Source: Silanimonas sp. (GTDB lineage Bacteria > Pseudomonadota > Gammaproteobacteria > Xanthomonadales > Xanthomonadaceae). From it: 64,000 bases of DNA. The notes beneath the pieces were generated by a model. It had not been told where the DNA came from. It searched no databases and saw nothing but the letters and a program-made list of their open reading frames with translations. Shown here in pieces: positions 28,173 through 37,463 of this stretch. The stretch is from the NCBI GenBank assembly GCA_026005095.1, contig BPKK01000001.1, forward strand, positions 310,001 to 374,000, in the 5' to 3' direction. The position numbers and the translations under genes are program-made. The number at the start of each line of letters is the position of its first letter. Positions within the stretch are counted from its first letter, which is position 1.

Positions 28173-29230
28173 CAGTCGAAGCTCCTCAGGGCGAGGCCGC
28201 AGGCGATCATCAGGGAGGGGGCGTCCTGCTGCAGGGAATGCGCCTGCACGCGTGGCCCGAGGCCCATGTTGGCCAGCGGATTGGCCACCACGGTGGGAAT
28301 GCCGAGGTGCTCCTCGACCATACGGTCGATGCCGGCGATCGAGGCACAGCCGCCAGCCAGCACCACCTGGTCGACCTTGTTGTACTCGCTGCCAGCGTAG
28401 AAGAACTGCAGCAGACGACTGACCTGCTGGACCATGGCTTCCTTGAAGGGATCGAGCACCTCGGGCTCGTAGCTCTCGGGTAGCCCGCCCTGGCGCTTGG
28501 CGGCCCCGGCCTCCTCGTAGCTCATGCCGTAGCGGCGCATGATCTCGTCGGTGAGCTGCTTGCCGCCGAAGACCTGCTCGCGGGCATAGATGCTGCGGCC
28601 GCCCTTGATCACGTTCAGGGTGGTCATGGTCGAGCCGATGTCGACCAGGGCGACGATCGCATCCTTGCCGATGCCGAGTTGCTCGGCCACCAGCCGGAAG
28701 GCGTTCTCGAGGGCGAAGACCTCGACGTCGACGACCTTGGCGGTGAGCCCGCCGAGCTCCAGGGCCTGCTGGCGCAGCTCGACGTTCTCGGTGCGCGAGG
28801 CGGCGAGCAGCACGTGCACGTTCTCGGGGCTGGAGGGCACCGGGCCGAGCACCTCGAAGTCGAGGCTCACCTCGTCGATCGGGAAGGGGATGTAATTGGC
28901 GGCCTCCAGCTGCACTTGGTCTTCCATGGCGTCATCGTCCAGGTCGGCCGACATGCTGATCACCTTGGTGATCACTGCGGCGCCGGACACCGCCACCGCG
29001 GCATGCTTGGCCTTGCTGCCGGAACGGGCCAGGGCACGCTTGATCGCCTCGCCCACCGCCTCGACCTCGACGATGTTCTTCTCGATCACGGCATTGGGCG
29101 GCAAGGCCTCCACGCCGTAGTGGTCGACCCGGTAGCGGTTGCCGACCTGGCTCAGCTGGAGCAGCTTGACGGCCGTCGAGCTGATGTCGATCCCGACCAA
29201 CGGAACCCTGGATGGACTGAACAAACCCAT
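28172..29230 (-). CDS. pilM: type IV pilus assembly protein PilM
   Basis: A 352-residue actin-like ATPase fold protein of the inner-membrane platform, which binds the PilN N-terminus on the cytoplasmic face. Visible motifs are the phosphate-1 loop LVGIDISSTAVKLLQLS near the N-terminus, the phosphate-2 region IVALVDIGSTMTTLNVI, and the adenosine motif VVLAGGCASIAGIDRMVEE near the C-terminus. It is the first gene of pilMNOPQ and is divergent from mrcA, an arrangement widely conserved in gammaproteobacteria. Its frame is intact. A GGGGAG lies just upstream of the start. Confidence 0.95.
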   Translation of the reverse strand: MGLFSPSRVPLVGIDISSTAVKLLQLSQVGNRYRVDHYGVEALPPNAVIEKNIVEVEAVGEAIKRALARSGSKAKHAAVAVSGAAVITKVISMSADLDDDAMEDQVQLEAANYIPFPIDEVSLDFEVLGPVPSSPENVHVLLAASRTENVELRQQALELGGLTAKVVDVEVFALENAFRLVAEQLGIGKDAIVALVDIGSTMTTLNVIKGGRSIYAREQVFGGKQLTDEIMRRYGMSYEEAGAAKRQGGLPESYEPEVLDPFKEAMVQQVSRLLQFFYAGSEYNKVDQVVLAGGCASIAGIDRMVEEHLGIPTVVANPLANMGLGPRVQAHSLQQDAPSLMIACGLALRSFD

Positions 29231-29298
29231 CGGTTTCTCCCCTTCCCACGGGCGCTTACGTGAGATTAATGCGCTGCGACATTAAAAACAGAAAACTG

Positions 29299-29304
29299 TG
29301 TCAA
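29299..29304 (-). promoter_or_regulatory. candidate -35 element for the pil operon
   Basis: The minus strand reads TTGACA, a consensus -35, in an A/T-rich patch unusual for this sequence, about 70 bp before pilM. The hexamer 17 bases downstream (TGTCGC) is a poor -10, so the exact promoter is uncertain and could need an activator. Confidence 0.35.
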
Positions 29305-29377
29305 CCGCAACGCCTGCTTAACGCGCGCCCTGCCGACCGGCCCTCCGGACGGGGGCCGGCCGCCCTCCTCCGCCCCG

Positions 29378-29383
29378 TATACT
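29378..29383 (+). promoter_or_regulatory. candidate -10 element for mrcA
   Basis: TATACT lies 30 bp before the mrcA start codon in an otherwise GC-rich stretch. A start point about 7 bases on would leave a short leader of roughly 24 bases. No strong -35 is seen. Confidence 0.4.
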
Positions 29384-29413
29384 CCGGCCCTCGCTTTCCG
29401 GAAACCCCACCCG

Positions 29414-31859
29414 ATGCGCCCCTGGTTGCGCTGGCTGCGACGCCTATTCCTGCTTGGACTCTCCCTCGGCCTGCTCGGCCTTGCCGCGGCGGCGGCCGTC
29501 CTCTGGACGGTCTGGCCGCAGCTGCCGGATGTCTCCGAACTGCGCCGGGTCGAACTGCAGTTGCCACTCATCGTGCAGTCGGCAGACGGCAAGCTCATCG
29601 CGCTGTTTGGTGAGACGCGCCGCTACCCAGCCTCCATCGATCAGATCCCGGAACGGGTGAAGCAGGCCTTCCTCGCCGCCGAGGATGCCCGCTTCTACGA
29701 GCACGAGGGGCTCGACGTGCAGGGCATCCTGCGCGCGGTATGGCTGCTCGTCTCCACCGACCGGGCCCGGGTGCCCGGGGGCAGCACCATCACCCAGCAA
29801 GTGGCGCGCGACTTCTACCTCAGCAACGAATACAGCTTCGTGCGCAAGTTCCGGGAGATGCTGCTCGCCATCAAGATGGAGCGCGAACTGAGCAAGGACG
29901 AGATCCTCGAGCTCTACCTGAACAAGATCTTCTTCGGCAACCGCGCCTACGGCGTGGCCGCGGCCGCCGAGTTCTATTACGGCAAGACCCTGGACCAGCT
30001 CAGCCTGGCCGAGGCGGCGATGCTGGCGGGCATCCCGAAGTTCCCCTCCAGCGCCAACCCGATCAGCAACCCGGCGCGGGCCATGGAGCGGCGCAACCAC
30101 TACGTGCTGCCGCGGATGCACGAGCTCGGCATGATCTCGGCCGAGGAGCTGGCCGCCGCGCTCGCCGAGCCCAACACCGCCTCGCCGAACGAGCCGAAGG
30201 TGGAAGTGGATGCCCCCTACCTCGCCGAGATGGTGCGCCAGGCCATGGAGGAGCGCTTCGGCGCCGATGCCTTGACCCGTGGCTACCGGGTGACCACCAC
30301 GGTGCGTTCGTCCGACCAGAACGCCGCGGTGGCGGCCCTGCGCGCCGGCCTGTTCGAATACGACCAGCGCCGCGGCTGGCGCGGCCCCGAGGGACATATC
30401 GAGCATGCGGCCAGCCTGCCGGCGGACCAGTTGGCGCTGCAGGTGGGCAGCTATGTCGCCCTGCCGGAACTGCGCGCCGCGGTGGTGCTGGAGACGGGGC
30501 CGCAGGGCGCCCGCCTGCTCACCGCCCGTGACGGCGAGGTAAGCCTGCCCGCCGCCGGCACGCGCTGGACCGGCCGCAGCCCGGCGCAGCTGCTGAAGCC
30601 GGGCGACGTGGTGCGCCTGCGCACCCTCGCCGATGGCACGCTGGTGCTGGCCCAGGCCCCACAGGCCCAGGCGGCGCTGGTCTCGCTGGAGCACGAGACC
30701 GGCGCGGTGCGCGCCCTGGTCGGCGGCTACAGCTTCGCCCTGAACAAGTTCAACCGCGCCACCCAGGCGCAGCGCCAGCCGGGCTCCAGCTTCAAGCCCT
30801 TCGTCTTCGCCGCCGCCTTCGAGCGCGGCTACCACCCCGCCTCGATCGTGATGGACGCCCCGGTGGTGCTCCGCGACCGTGCCGGCAACGTCTGGCGGCC
30901 GCAGAACGACAAGGGCGACTTCGCCGGCCCGATGCGCCTGCGCGAGGCCATGGTGCAGTCGCGCAACCTGGTCTCGGTGCGCCTGCTGGATGCCATCGGC
31001 GTGCAGTTCGCCCAGCGCTACATCACCCAGTTCGGCTTCAGCCCGGAGAGCCTGCCGCCCAACCTCTCGATGTCGCTCGGCACCTCCTCGCTCACCCCGA
31101 TGGCGATGACCGCGGCCTATGCCGTGTTCGCCAATGGCGGCTACCGGGTAGAGCCCTATTTCATCGCCCGGATCGAGGACCGCTATCGGCCAGGTGCTGG
31201 AAGAGGCCCGCCCGCGCCGCGCCTGCCCGGCCTGCGGCGGCGTGGGCGGCGAAGCGGCCGGCCAGCCGGCGGTGGTGGACGGTTTCGACTTCGGCGAGGT
31301 GCCGCGCCCGCTGGCGGCGGCCGGCGGCGAGGCCTCCACCGCCCCCCTGCCGCCGGGGCCGGACGAACTCGCCCCCCGGGCCATCGACGCCCGCACCGCC
31401 TTCATGGTGCGCTCGATGCTGCTCGACGTGGTGCGGCGCGGCACCGGCGCGGCGGCGCGCTCGATCGGCCGCGAGGACATCGGCGGCAAGACCGGCTCCA
31501 CCAACGAATACCGCGACGCCTGGTTCGCCGGCATGGGCGGCGACCTCGTCACCACCGCCTGGGTGGGGCGCGACGACTTCGCCAGCCTCGGGCGCGGCGA
31601 GTATGGCGGCCGCGCCGCCCTGCCGATCTGGATCGGGTACATGGCCGCGGCGCTGAAGGACGTGCCGGTGGACCGCCGGCCACCGCCGGCCGGCCTGGTG
31701 ACGGTGACCATCGACCCGGCCACCGGCGCCCTGCTCCCCCCCGGCACGCCGGGGGGCATGGTGGATTACGTGAAGGCCGAGGACTACGACCGCATGCTGG
31801 CCGCCGGCCTCGGCAGCGAGACGCCGGAGTTCGAGGAACAGGCCTTCGACATCTTCTGA
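29414..31859 (+). CDS. mrcA: penicillin-binding protein 1A, bifunctional (one frameshift)
   Basis: A class A peptidoglycan synthase of 814 residues once repaired. One N-terminal membrane helix (LFLLGLSLGLLGLAAAAAVLW) precedes the glycosyltransferase domain, which has the catalytic Glu in AAEDARFYEHEGLD, plus GGSTITQQVARDFYL and YLNKIFFGNRAYGVAAAA. The transpeptidase domain shows SSFK (catalytic Ser), SRN in AMVQSRNLVS, and KTGST. An extra C at 31187 splits the gene between the second and third motifs; dropping it joins IEDRYGQVLEEARP. As the frame stands the protein would lose KTG. Divergent from pilM. Confidence 0.93.
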
Positions 31860-31922
31860 TTTCCTCCCGCGATGCGCCCGCGCCGCAGGCGCCGGATCTG
31901 GAAACCGCACTCCGTCTAAACA

Positions 31923-31950
31923 CGAAGCCCCGCGTCACCGCGGGGCTTCG
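31923..31950. terminator. bidirectional terminator between mrcA and gltA
   Basis: A perfect 12-bp stem (cgaagccccgcg / cgcggggcttcg) with a tcac loop. On the plus strand it is followed by TCCTTCCCTT, on the minus strand by TGTTTAG. It lies between convergent genes and can serve both. Confidence 0.75.
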
Positions 31951-32006
31951 TCCTTCCCTTCGCCCCGCCGTGCCGGCAGGGCCGGGCGCCGCGGGGAATA
32001 CGGCCT

Positions 32007-33296
32007 TCAGCGCTTGTCGAAGGGCACGTAGTCGCGCGGGGTGGCACCGGTGTAGATCTGCCGCGGGCGGCCGATCTTGGCTTCCGGATCGACCTGCTGC
32101 TCCAGCCAGTGGCTGACCCAGCCGGCGGTGCGGGCCAGCGCGAACATCACCGTGAACATCTCGGTGGGAATGCCGAGCGCCTTGTAGATCAGGCCGGAGT
32201 AGAAGTCGACGTTCGGGTAGAGCTTGCGGGCGACGAAGTACTCGTCCTTCAGCGCTGCTTCCTCGAGACGCATGGCCACCTCGAGCAGCGGGTCATTGAC
32301 CCCCAGCTCGGCCAGCACCTTGTGGCACATCTCGCGGATGATGGCGGCGCGCGGGTCGTAGTTCTTGTAGACGCGGTGGCCGAAGCCCATCAGGCGGAAG
32401 CCGGAGTTCTTGTCCTTGGCCTTCTCCACCGCCTTGGCCACGTCCTCCGGACGGCCGATTTCCTCCAGCATCTTCAGCACGGCCTCATTGGCGCCGCCAT
32501 GCGCCGGCCCCCACAGGGCGGCGATGCCGGCGGCCACGCAGGCGTAGGGGTTGGCGCCGGTGGAACCGACCAGGCGCACGGTGGAGGTGGAGGCGTTCTG
32601 CTCGTGGTCGGCGTGCAGGATGAACAGCAGGTCGAGGGCCTTGGCCGCCACCGGCTTCAGCTGCAGGGGCTCGCTCGGCACCTCGAACATCATGTGCAGG
32701 AAGCGGGTGGTGTACTCGAGGTTGTTGCGCGGGTAGCGGATCGGCCAGCCGATCGACTGCCGGTAGCAGGCGGCGGCGATGGTGGGCACCTTGGCGATCA
32801 GGCGCACCGCGGCGAGGCGGCGCTGCTCCGGGTCATCGAGGTTCAGGGTGTCGTGGTAGAAGGCCGAGAGCGAGCCGACCATGCCGCAGAGCATGGCCAT
32901 CGGATGGGCGTCGTGGCGAAAGCCTCCGAGGAAGGTCTTCAGCGCCTCGTGCATCATCGTGTGGTGCGTGACCTCGTGCTCGAAGGCGTCGAACTGCGGG
33001 CGGGTGGGCAGTTCGCCATGCATCAGCAGGTAGGCCACCTCGAGGAAGCTCGACTGCTTGGCCAGCTGCTCGATCGGGTAGCCGCGGTAGAGCAGCACGC
33101 CCTCGTCGCCGTCGATGTAGGTGACGGCGCTGCGGCAGCTGGCGGTGGCCATGAAGCCCGGGTCGTAGGTGAAGTGGCCGGACTCCTTGGCGAGCTTGCC
33201 GATGTCGATGCACGGCGCCCCGAGGCTGCCGCGGTGCACGGGCAGGGACACGGCCTTGTCGCCGATGTTCAGGGTCACGCTGGTGGGATCGCTCAC
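32007..33296 (-). CDS. gltA: citrate synthase, type II
   Basis: A 429-residue entry enzyme of the TCA cycle, condensing acetyl-CoA and oxaloacetate. I start it at the GTG at 33296 ([23 protein letters not shown]) because AAGGAG lies exactly 8 bases upstream; the ATG 14 codons earlier has no such site. Active-site residues are the His in [15 protein letters not shown], the His in [15 protein letters not shown] and the Asp in [13 protein letters not shown]. The N-terminal strand domain is that of the hexameric, NADH-sensitive proteobacterial type. It lies downstream of rpmE2 on the same strand. Confidence 0.95.
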   Translation of the reverse strand: MSDPTSVTLNIGDKAVSLPVHRGSLGAPCIDIGKLAKESGHFTYDPGFMATASCRSAVTYIDGDEGVLLYRGYPIEQLAKQSSFLEVAYLLMHGELPTRPQFDAFEHEVTHHTMMHEALKTFLGGFRHDAHPMAMLCGMVGSLSAFYHDTLNLDDPEQRRLAAVRLIAKVPTIAAACYRQSIGWPIRYPRNNLEYTTRFLHMMFEVPSEPLQLKPVAAKALDLLFILHADHEQNASTSTVRLVGSTGANPYACVAAGIAALWGPAHGGANEAVLKMLEEIGRPEDVAKAVEKAKDKNSGFRLMGFGHRVYKNYDPRAAIIREMCHKVLAELGVNDPLLEVAMRLEEAALKDEYFVARKLYPNVDFYSGLIYKALGIPTEMFTVMFALARTAGWVSHWLEQQVDPEAKIGRPRQIYTGATPRDYVPFDKR

Positions 33297-33304
33297 GGTT
33301 CGCA

Positions 33305-33310
33305 CTCCTT
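33305..33310 (-). promoter_or_regulatory. ribosome-binding site deciding the gltA start
   Basis: The minus strand reads AAGGAG, 8 bases before the GTG at 33296. It supports GTG over the more distal ATG. Confidence 0.75.
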
Positions 33311-33480
33311 GGGACGGGGCGCGTGCCGGGGGCTCCACGCCACAGATGAAGATGAAGACGGGCCGGGCGCGGGGCCCGGATCTTCACAAGTATCGCATAG
33401 GCCCCGGAGACGCGGGTGGCGGCAGCGCGAAGGCGCGCGACGGCAGGGGTGGAATGCGTCAACGCCAAGGCCGGAAACGG

Positions 33481-33506
33481 CGAAGGCCGGCGATGGCCGG
33501 CCTTCG
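33481..33506 (-). terminator. terminator hairpin after rpmE2
   Basis: A perfect 10-bp stem (gaaggccggc / gccggccttc, 33482-33505) with a 4-base loop, extended by a C-G pair. The minus strand continues CCGTTTCC, a weak T-tract. It lies 31 bp after the rpmE2 stop codon and separates it from gltA. Confidence 0.6.
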
Positions 33507-33536
33507 GGATGCCTGCGCGCGGGGCGCGGATGCGGC

Positions 33537-33782
33537 TTACTTGCCGTAGCGCTTGCGGAAGCGGTCGACGCGACCGGCGCTGTCGAGGATCTGCTTGCTC
33601 TTGCCGGTGTAGAACGGATGCGAGGCCGAAGAGACTTCGATCTTGATGAGCGGGTAGGTCTCGCCGTCCTCCCACTTGATCGTCTCCTTGGAGCTGAGCG
33701 TGGAGCGGGTCAGGAACGCGAAATCCGTGGTCACGTCCTGGAACACGACCGGCTGGTAGTTGGGGTGGATACCTTCTTTCAT
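33537..33782 (-). CDS. rpmE2: 50S ribosomal protein L31, type B
   Basis: An 81-residue ribosomal protein starting [23 protein letters not shown]; an ATG four codons upstream is less likely. The sequence has no Cys, so it lacks the zinc ligands of ordinary L31 and is the type B paralogue, including the [14 protein letters not shown] insertion and the end [26 protein letters not shown]. In other bacteria the zinc-free form is often induced under zinc limitation by Zur; I cannot point to a Zur box here. It lies 240 bp upstream of gltA, with a terminator between. Confidence 0.95.
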   Translation of the reverse strand: MKEGIHPNYQPVVFQDVTTDFAFLTRSTLSSKETIKWEDGETYPLIKIEVSSASHPFYTGKSKQILDSAGRVDRFRKRYGK

Positions 33783-33903
33783 GGCGGGTCCCAAGAAGCG
33801 GTGGGTCGGGGGAAAAAGGAAGGGCGAGAGTCTAGCCGGCCCAAGACCTCGGGTTCAAGGGGCCGCCCGGCTCCGGTTCAGCCGGCCGCCACGGCGCCCC
33901 GGC

Positions 33904-34830
33904 TCAGGCCAGGGCAAGACGCAGCCAGTGATGGAAGCGCGCCGGATCGACGCCCTCGAGGATGCGGGCCCGGGCCGGGCGGCCGGAGCGCCCCTCCCAG
34001 TCGACGATGGTGGCGCCGCGGGCGAGGCGGCCGCCGGTCTCGACGGTCACCGGCCGCCGCGCCCAGCCGGTGACGGCCTCTGGCTCGAGGGCGGCGAGCA
34101 TGGCAAGACCGTCGGCGCAGTGCCAGCGCTGGCCGCGGCGGTCTTCCGACCACTCCCGGGTGCGGCGCGAGATGGCGGCATAGAAGGCCGCCTTCGCTCC
34201 CCCTTCCGCGAACCAGCGCTCGACCTCGGCGTGCGGCAGGCCGTGGCGCAGCACCGCCTCCCAGTCCACGAGATCGAAGGACTCGAAGGCCTCGAACACC
34301 ACATGGGCGGCCTCGGGGTCGAAGCCGATGTTGAACTCGGCGCTGACCGAGGTGTTGCCCTGCCCGGTCACCGCCCCACCCATCACCACCAGCCGGCCGA
34401 TCCGCGCGGGCAGGCCGGGGTCGAGGCGCAGGGCGAGGGCGAGGTTGGTGAGCGGACCTAAGCAGACCAGCAGCAGGCCCGGATGGGCCCGGCTCAGTCG
34501 GATCATGGCCAGCGCGGCATGCTCGGCCTCCGGGCCGCGGGCGGGCGGCAGGTAGCCGGTGTCGCCGAAGCCGTCGCGACCATGCACGTAGGCGGCGTCC
34601 TCGGCCGGATACACCAGCGGCACCGGACAGCCCGGGAACACCGGCAGTTCGACCCCCGCCACCTCGCAGAGCTTCAGTGCATTGCGCACGGTGTGGTCGA
34701 GACCGACGTTGCCGGCGGTGACCGTGAGCCCCAGCAGCCGGTGCGCCGGGCTGGCGAAGGCCATCAGCAGGGCCCAGGCATCGTCCACGCCGGGGTCGGT
34801 GTCGATGAGCAGGGGAATCCGGTCGGGCAT
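33904..34830 (-). CDS. inosine/uridine-preferring nucleoside hydrolase
   Basis: A 308-residue hydrolase splitting ribonucleosides into base and ribose for salvage. The calcium-binding signature LLIDTDPGVDDAWALLMAF is at the N-terminus. TVTAGNVGLDHTVRNALKL, the LGPLTNLALAL motif and VMGGAVTGQGNTSVSAEFNIGFDPEAA follow as in the IunH family, and the catalytic His region is HCADGLAML. No signal peptide is visible, so it acts in the cytoplasm. It is downstream of recG with a 65-bp gap. Substrate preference between purine and pyrimidine nucleosides cannot be told. Confidence 0.92.
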   Translation of the reverse strand: MPDRIPLLIDTDPGVDDAWALLMAFASPAHRLLGLTVTAGNVGLDHTVRNALKLCEVAGVELPVFPGCPVPLVYPAEDAAYVHGRDGFGDTGYLPPARGPEAEHAALAMIRLSRAHPGLLLVCLGPLTNLALALRLDPGLPARIGRLVVMGGAVTGQGNTSVSAEFNIGFDPEAAHVVFEAFESFDLVDWEAVLRHGLPHAEVERWFAEGGAKAAFYAAISRRTREWSEDRRGQRWHCADGLAMLAALEPEAVTGWARRPVTVETGGRLARGATIVDWEGRSGRPARARILEGVDPARFHHWLRLALA

Positions 34831-34895
34831 GGCAAGCGGGCGCGGAACGGGCAGGCAGTGTGCCGCGCCGGCCGGCGCCGGCCAAGCGCCGGCAC

Positions 34896-37001
34896 TCAGG
34901 CCGCGGCGTAGCGTACGGCGCTGCCCACCCAGCGGGCGATCAGCGCCTCGGCCAGAGCTGGCGCCCCGGCCAGCAGGCGCTCGGCCACCTCATGCACCGC
35001 CGGCAGCAGGCGGGCGTCGCGGGCGAGGTCGGCGATGCGGAAGGCGGCAAGCCCGGTCTGGCGGGTGCCGAGCAGCTCGCCGGGGCCGCGCAGCTCGAGG
35101 TCCTTCTCGGCGATGACGAAGCCATCGTTGCTCCGCCGCATCACCTCGAGGCGCTCGCGGGCGATGGCGCCGAGCGGCGGCTGGTAGAGCAGCACGCAGC
35201 TCGAAGCGGCGCTACCTCGCCCCACCCGACCGCGGAGCTGGTGTAGCTGGGCAAGCCCCAGGCGCTCGGCGTTCTCGATCACCATCAGGCTGGCATTGGG
35301 CACGTCTACGCCCACCTCGATCACGGTGGTGGCCACCAGCAGTTGCAGCCCGCCCTCCTTGAAGCGGCGCATCGCCGCCTGCTTCTCGGCCGGCTTCATG
35401 CGCCCGTGCAGCAGGCCCACGCGCACCTCGGGCAGGGCCTCGGAAAGCTGCTCGAAAGTGGTCTGCGCGGCCTGTGCCTCGACCTCCTCGCTCTCCTCGA
35501 TCAATGGGCAGACCCAGTAGGCCTGCCGCCCCTCGGCGCAGGCCGCACGTACCCGCTCCACCAGCGCCGGGCGGCGCCCGGCGGCCATTGCCACCGTGGT
35601 CACCGGGCTGCGGCCCGGCGGCAGCTCGTCGATCACCGAAAGGTCGAGATCAGCATAGGCGGTCATGGCCAGCGTGCGCGGGATGGGCGTGGCGGTCATC
35701 ACCAGCTGGTGCGGCACGCGCTCGCCCTCGAGGCCCTTGTCACGCAGCGCCAGGCGCTGGTGCACGCCGAAGCGGTGCTGTTCATCGACGATGACGAGGC
35801 CGAGACGGGCGAAGGCCACCCCCTCCTGCATCAGGGCATGGGTGCCGACCACCACCTGGGCGTGTCCCAACGCGACCTCGGCGAGGGTCTCGCGGCGCGC
35901 CTTCCCGGTGACCTTGCCGGCCAGCCAGCGCACCACGATGCCGTGGGGTTCGAGCCAGCGCCGAAAGTTCTGCAGATGCTGTTCGGCGAGCAGTTCGGTG
36001 GGCGCCATCAACGCCACCTGGCGCCCCGCCGCTACCGCCTGCACGGCTGCCAGCGCCGCCACCACGGTCTTGCCGCTGCCGACATCGCCCTGCACCAGGC
36101 GCAGCATCGGCTGCGGGCGGGCGAGATCGGCCGCCACCTCGGCCAGCACCCGCTCCTGTGCGCCGGTGAGCGCGAAAGGCAGGGTGGCACGCAGGGCGGC
36201 GAGCGCCGCCGGTGCCGGCGGCAGGGGCACGGCGCCCTGTTCGCGCAGGGCGAGGCGCTGGCGGCGCAGGCTCAGCGCATGGGCGAGCAGCTCCTCGAAG
36301 GCCAGGCGCTGCTGCGCGGGATGGGTGCCGGAGAGCAGAGCGGCGGTATCGGCATCGACGGGCGGCCGGTGTACGGTGAGCAGGGCCTCGCGCAGGCCGG
36401 GCAGCCCCCCCGGCCCGGCTCCTGCGGGCAGGAGTTCCAGCGCCGTGGAGGCCGGCAGCCGTTCGAGGGCAAGCCGCACCAGCCGGGCCAGCGTGCCCGG
36501 GCCGAGGCCCTCCACCGCCGGATAGACCGGGGTCAGGCGGTCATCGAGCGCGGGTGCCTCCTGTTCGGCCAGCAGCCGATAGCTCGGGTGGACCATCTCC
36601 CAGCCCTGCGGGCCGGGACGCACCTCGCCGAAGACCCGCACCCGCCGCCCCGGCTGGAAGCTCTGTGCCTGCTGGGCGCGGAAGTGGAAGAAGCGCAGCG
36701 GCAGCAGGTCGCCGTGCTCGTCGCCGAGCACGACCTTCAGTACCGGCCGACCGCGGAAGACGCGCTCCACATGGCGCACCCGGCCCTCGGCCTGCAGGGC
36801 GGCGCCGGGGCGGAGCTCGCGGATCGGCGTGAGCCGGGTGCGGTCCTCGTAGCGAGCCGGCAGCAGGAACCAGAGGTCTTGCAGGGTGGAAAGACCGCGG
36901 GCGGCGAGCTTCTCCGCCACCGCCGGGCCGACGCCGGGCAGGACCGTGACGGGCGCCTCTCCCCCGGCCAGTGCGGGCGCCGGCGTCGCCTGGCGCGGCA
37001 T
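34896..37001 (-). CDS. recG: ATP-dependent DNA helicase RecG
   Basis: A 701-residue helicase that remodels stalled forks and branched recombination intermediates. The N-terminal wedge/OB domain (PGVGPAVAEKLAARGLSTLQDLWFLLPARYEDRT) is followed by the helicase core: QGDVGSGKTVVA (motif I), MAPTELLAEQH (Ia), VDEQHRFGVHQR (II), TATPIPRTLAMT (III), then VATTVIEVGVDVPNA and QLRGRVGRG in the second RecA-like domain. The C-terminal TRG region (FRIADLARDARLL) is intact. It starts 6 bp after ridA's stop, so the two are co-transcribed. Confidence 0.95.
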   Translation of the reverse strand: MPRQATPAPALAGGEAPVTVLPGVGPAVAEKLAARGLSTLQDLWFLLPARYEDRTRLTPIRELRPGAALQAEGRVRHVERVFRGRPVLKVVLGDEHGDLLPLRFFHFRAQQAQSFQPGRRVRVFGEVRPGPQGWEMVHPSYRLLAEQEAPALDDRLTPVYPAVEGLGPGTLARLVRLALERLPASTALELLPAGAGPGGLPGLREALLTVHRPPVDADTAALLSGTHPAQQRLAFEELLAHALSLRRQRLALREQGAVPLPPAPAALAALRATLPFALTGAQERVLAEVAADLARPQPMLRLVQGDVGSGKTVVAALAAVQAVAAGRQVALMAPTELLAEQHLQNFRRWLEPHGIVVRWLAGKVTGKARRETLAEVALGHAQVVVGTHALMQEGVAFARLGLVIVDEQHRFGVHQRLALRDKGLEGERVPHQLVMTATPIPRTLAMTAYADLDLSVIDELPPGRSPVTTVAMAAGRRPALVERVRAACAEGRQAYWVCPLIEESEEVEAQAAQTTFEQLSEALPEVRVGLLHGRMKPAEKQAAMRRFKEGGLQLLVATTVIEVGVDVPNASLMVIENAERLGLAQLHQLRGRVGRGSAASSCVLLYQPPLGAIARERLEVMRRSNDGFVIAEKDLELRGPGELLGTRQTGLAAFRIADLARDARLLPAVHEVAERLLAGAPALAEALIARWVGSAVRYAAA

Positions 37002-37007
37002 CGGGCT

Positions 37008-37391
37008 TCAGTCGAGGACGAGGATGCCGTCCACCTCCACCTCGGCGCCCTTCGGCAGGCCGGCCACCTCGATGGTGGAGCGCGCCGGATACGGGGCCTG
37101 GAAGTACTCCGCCATCACTGCGTTGACGGTGGCGAAGTGCGAGAGATCGGTGAGGTAGATGCCGATGCGCACCAGCCGGTCGAGATCGCCGCCGGCGGCC
37201 TGGCAGACCGCGCGCAGGTTGTCGAAGACGCGCCGGGTCTGCTCCGCCACGTCGCCGCCCACGAGGTTGCCGGTGGCCGGATCGAGCGGGATCTGGCCGG
37301 AGAGGAACACGGTGTTGCCGGCGCGCACGGCCTGCGAGTAGGGGCCGATGGCGGCTGGGGCATTCGGGCTGGTGATCGGGGTACGGGACAT
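37008..37391 (-). CDS. ridA: RidA family reactive intermediate/imine deaminase
   Basis: A 127-residue YjgF/YER057c/UK114 protein that hydrolyses reactive enamines and imines released by PLP enzymes such as threonine dehydratase. The ATG at 37391 gives the standard start [22 protein letters not shown]. The key substrate-binding Arg is at residue 104 ([21 protein letters not shown]). It lies between spoT and recG, 6 bp from recG, an arrangement frequent in gammaproteobacteria. Confidence 0.95.
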   Translation of the reverse strand: MSRTPITSPNAPAAIGPYSQAVRAGNTVFLSGQIPLDPATGNLVGGDVAEQTRRVFDNLRAVCQAAGGDLDRLVRIGIYLTDLSHFATVNAVMAEYFQAPYPARSTIEVAGLPKGAEVEVDGILVLD

Positions 37392-37463
37392 GGCGGCCTC
37401 GCGTCGTCGGGGGGGCCATTGTAGGCGCGGCGCCACACCGGGCGGCAGCCGCAGCCGCCCGCC

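Noticed and set aside
23183-31187. Programmed frameshifting in the pil genes
   Set aside because: The sites share no slippery heptamer or downstream structure, and most insertions are outside runs of identical bases, so programmed recoding is unlikely.
35343-37424. Long plus-strand open frame opposite recG and ridA
   Set aside because: Low-complexity antisense shadow; recG on the other strand has complete helicase motifs.
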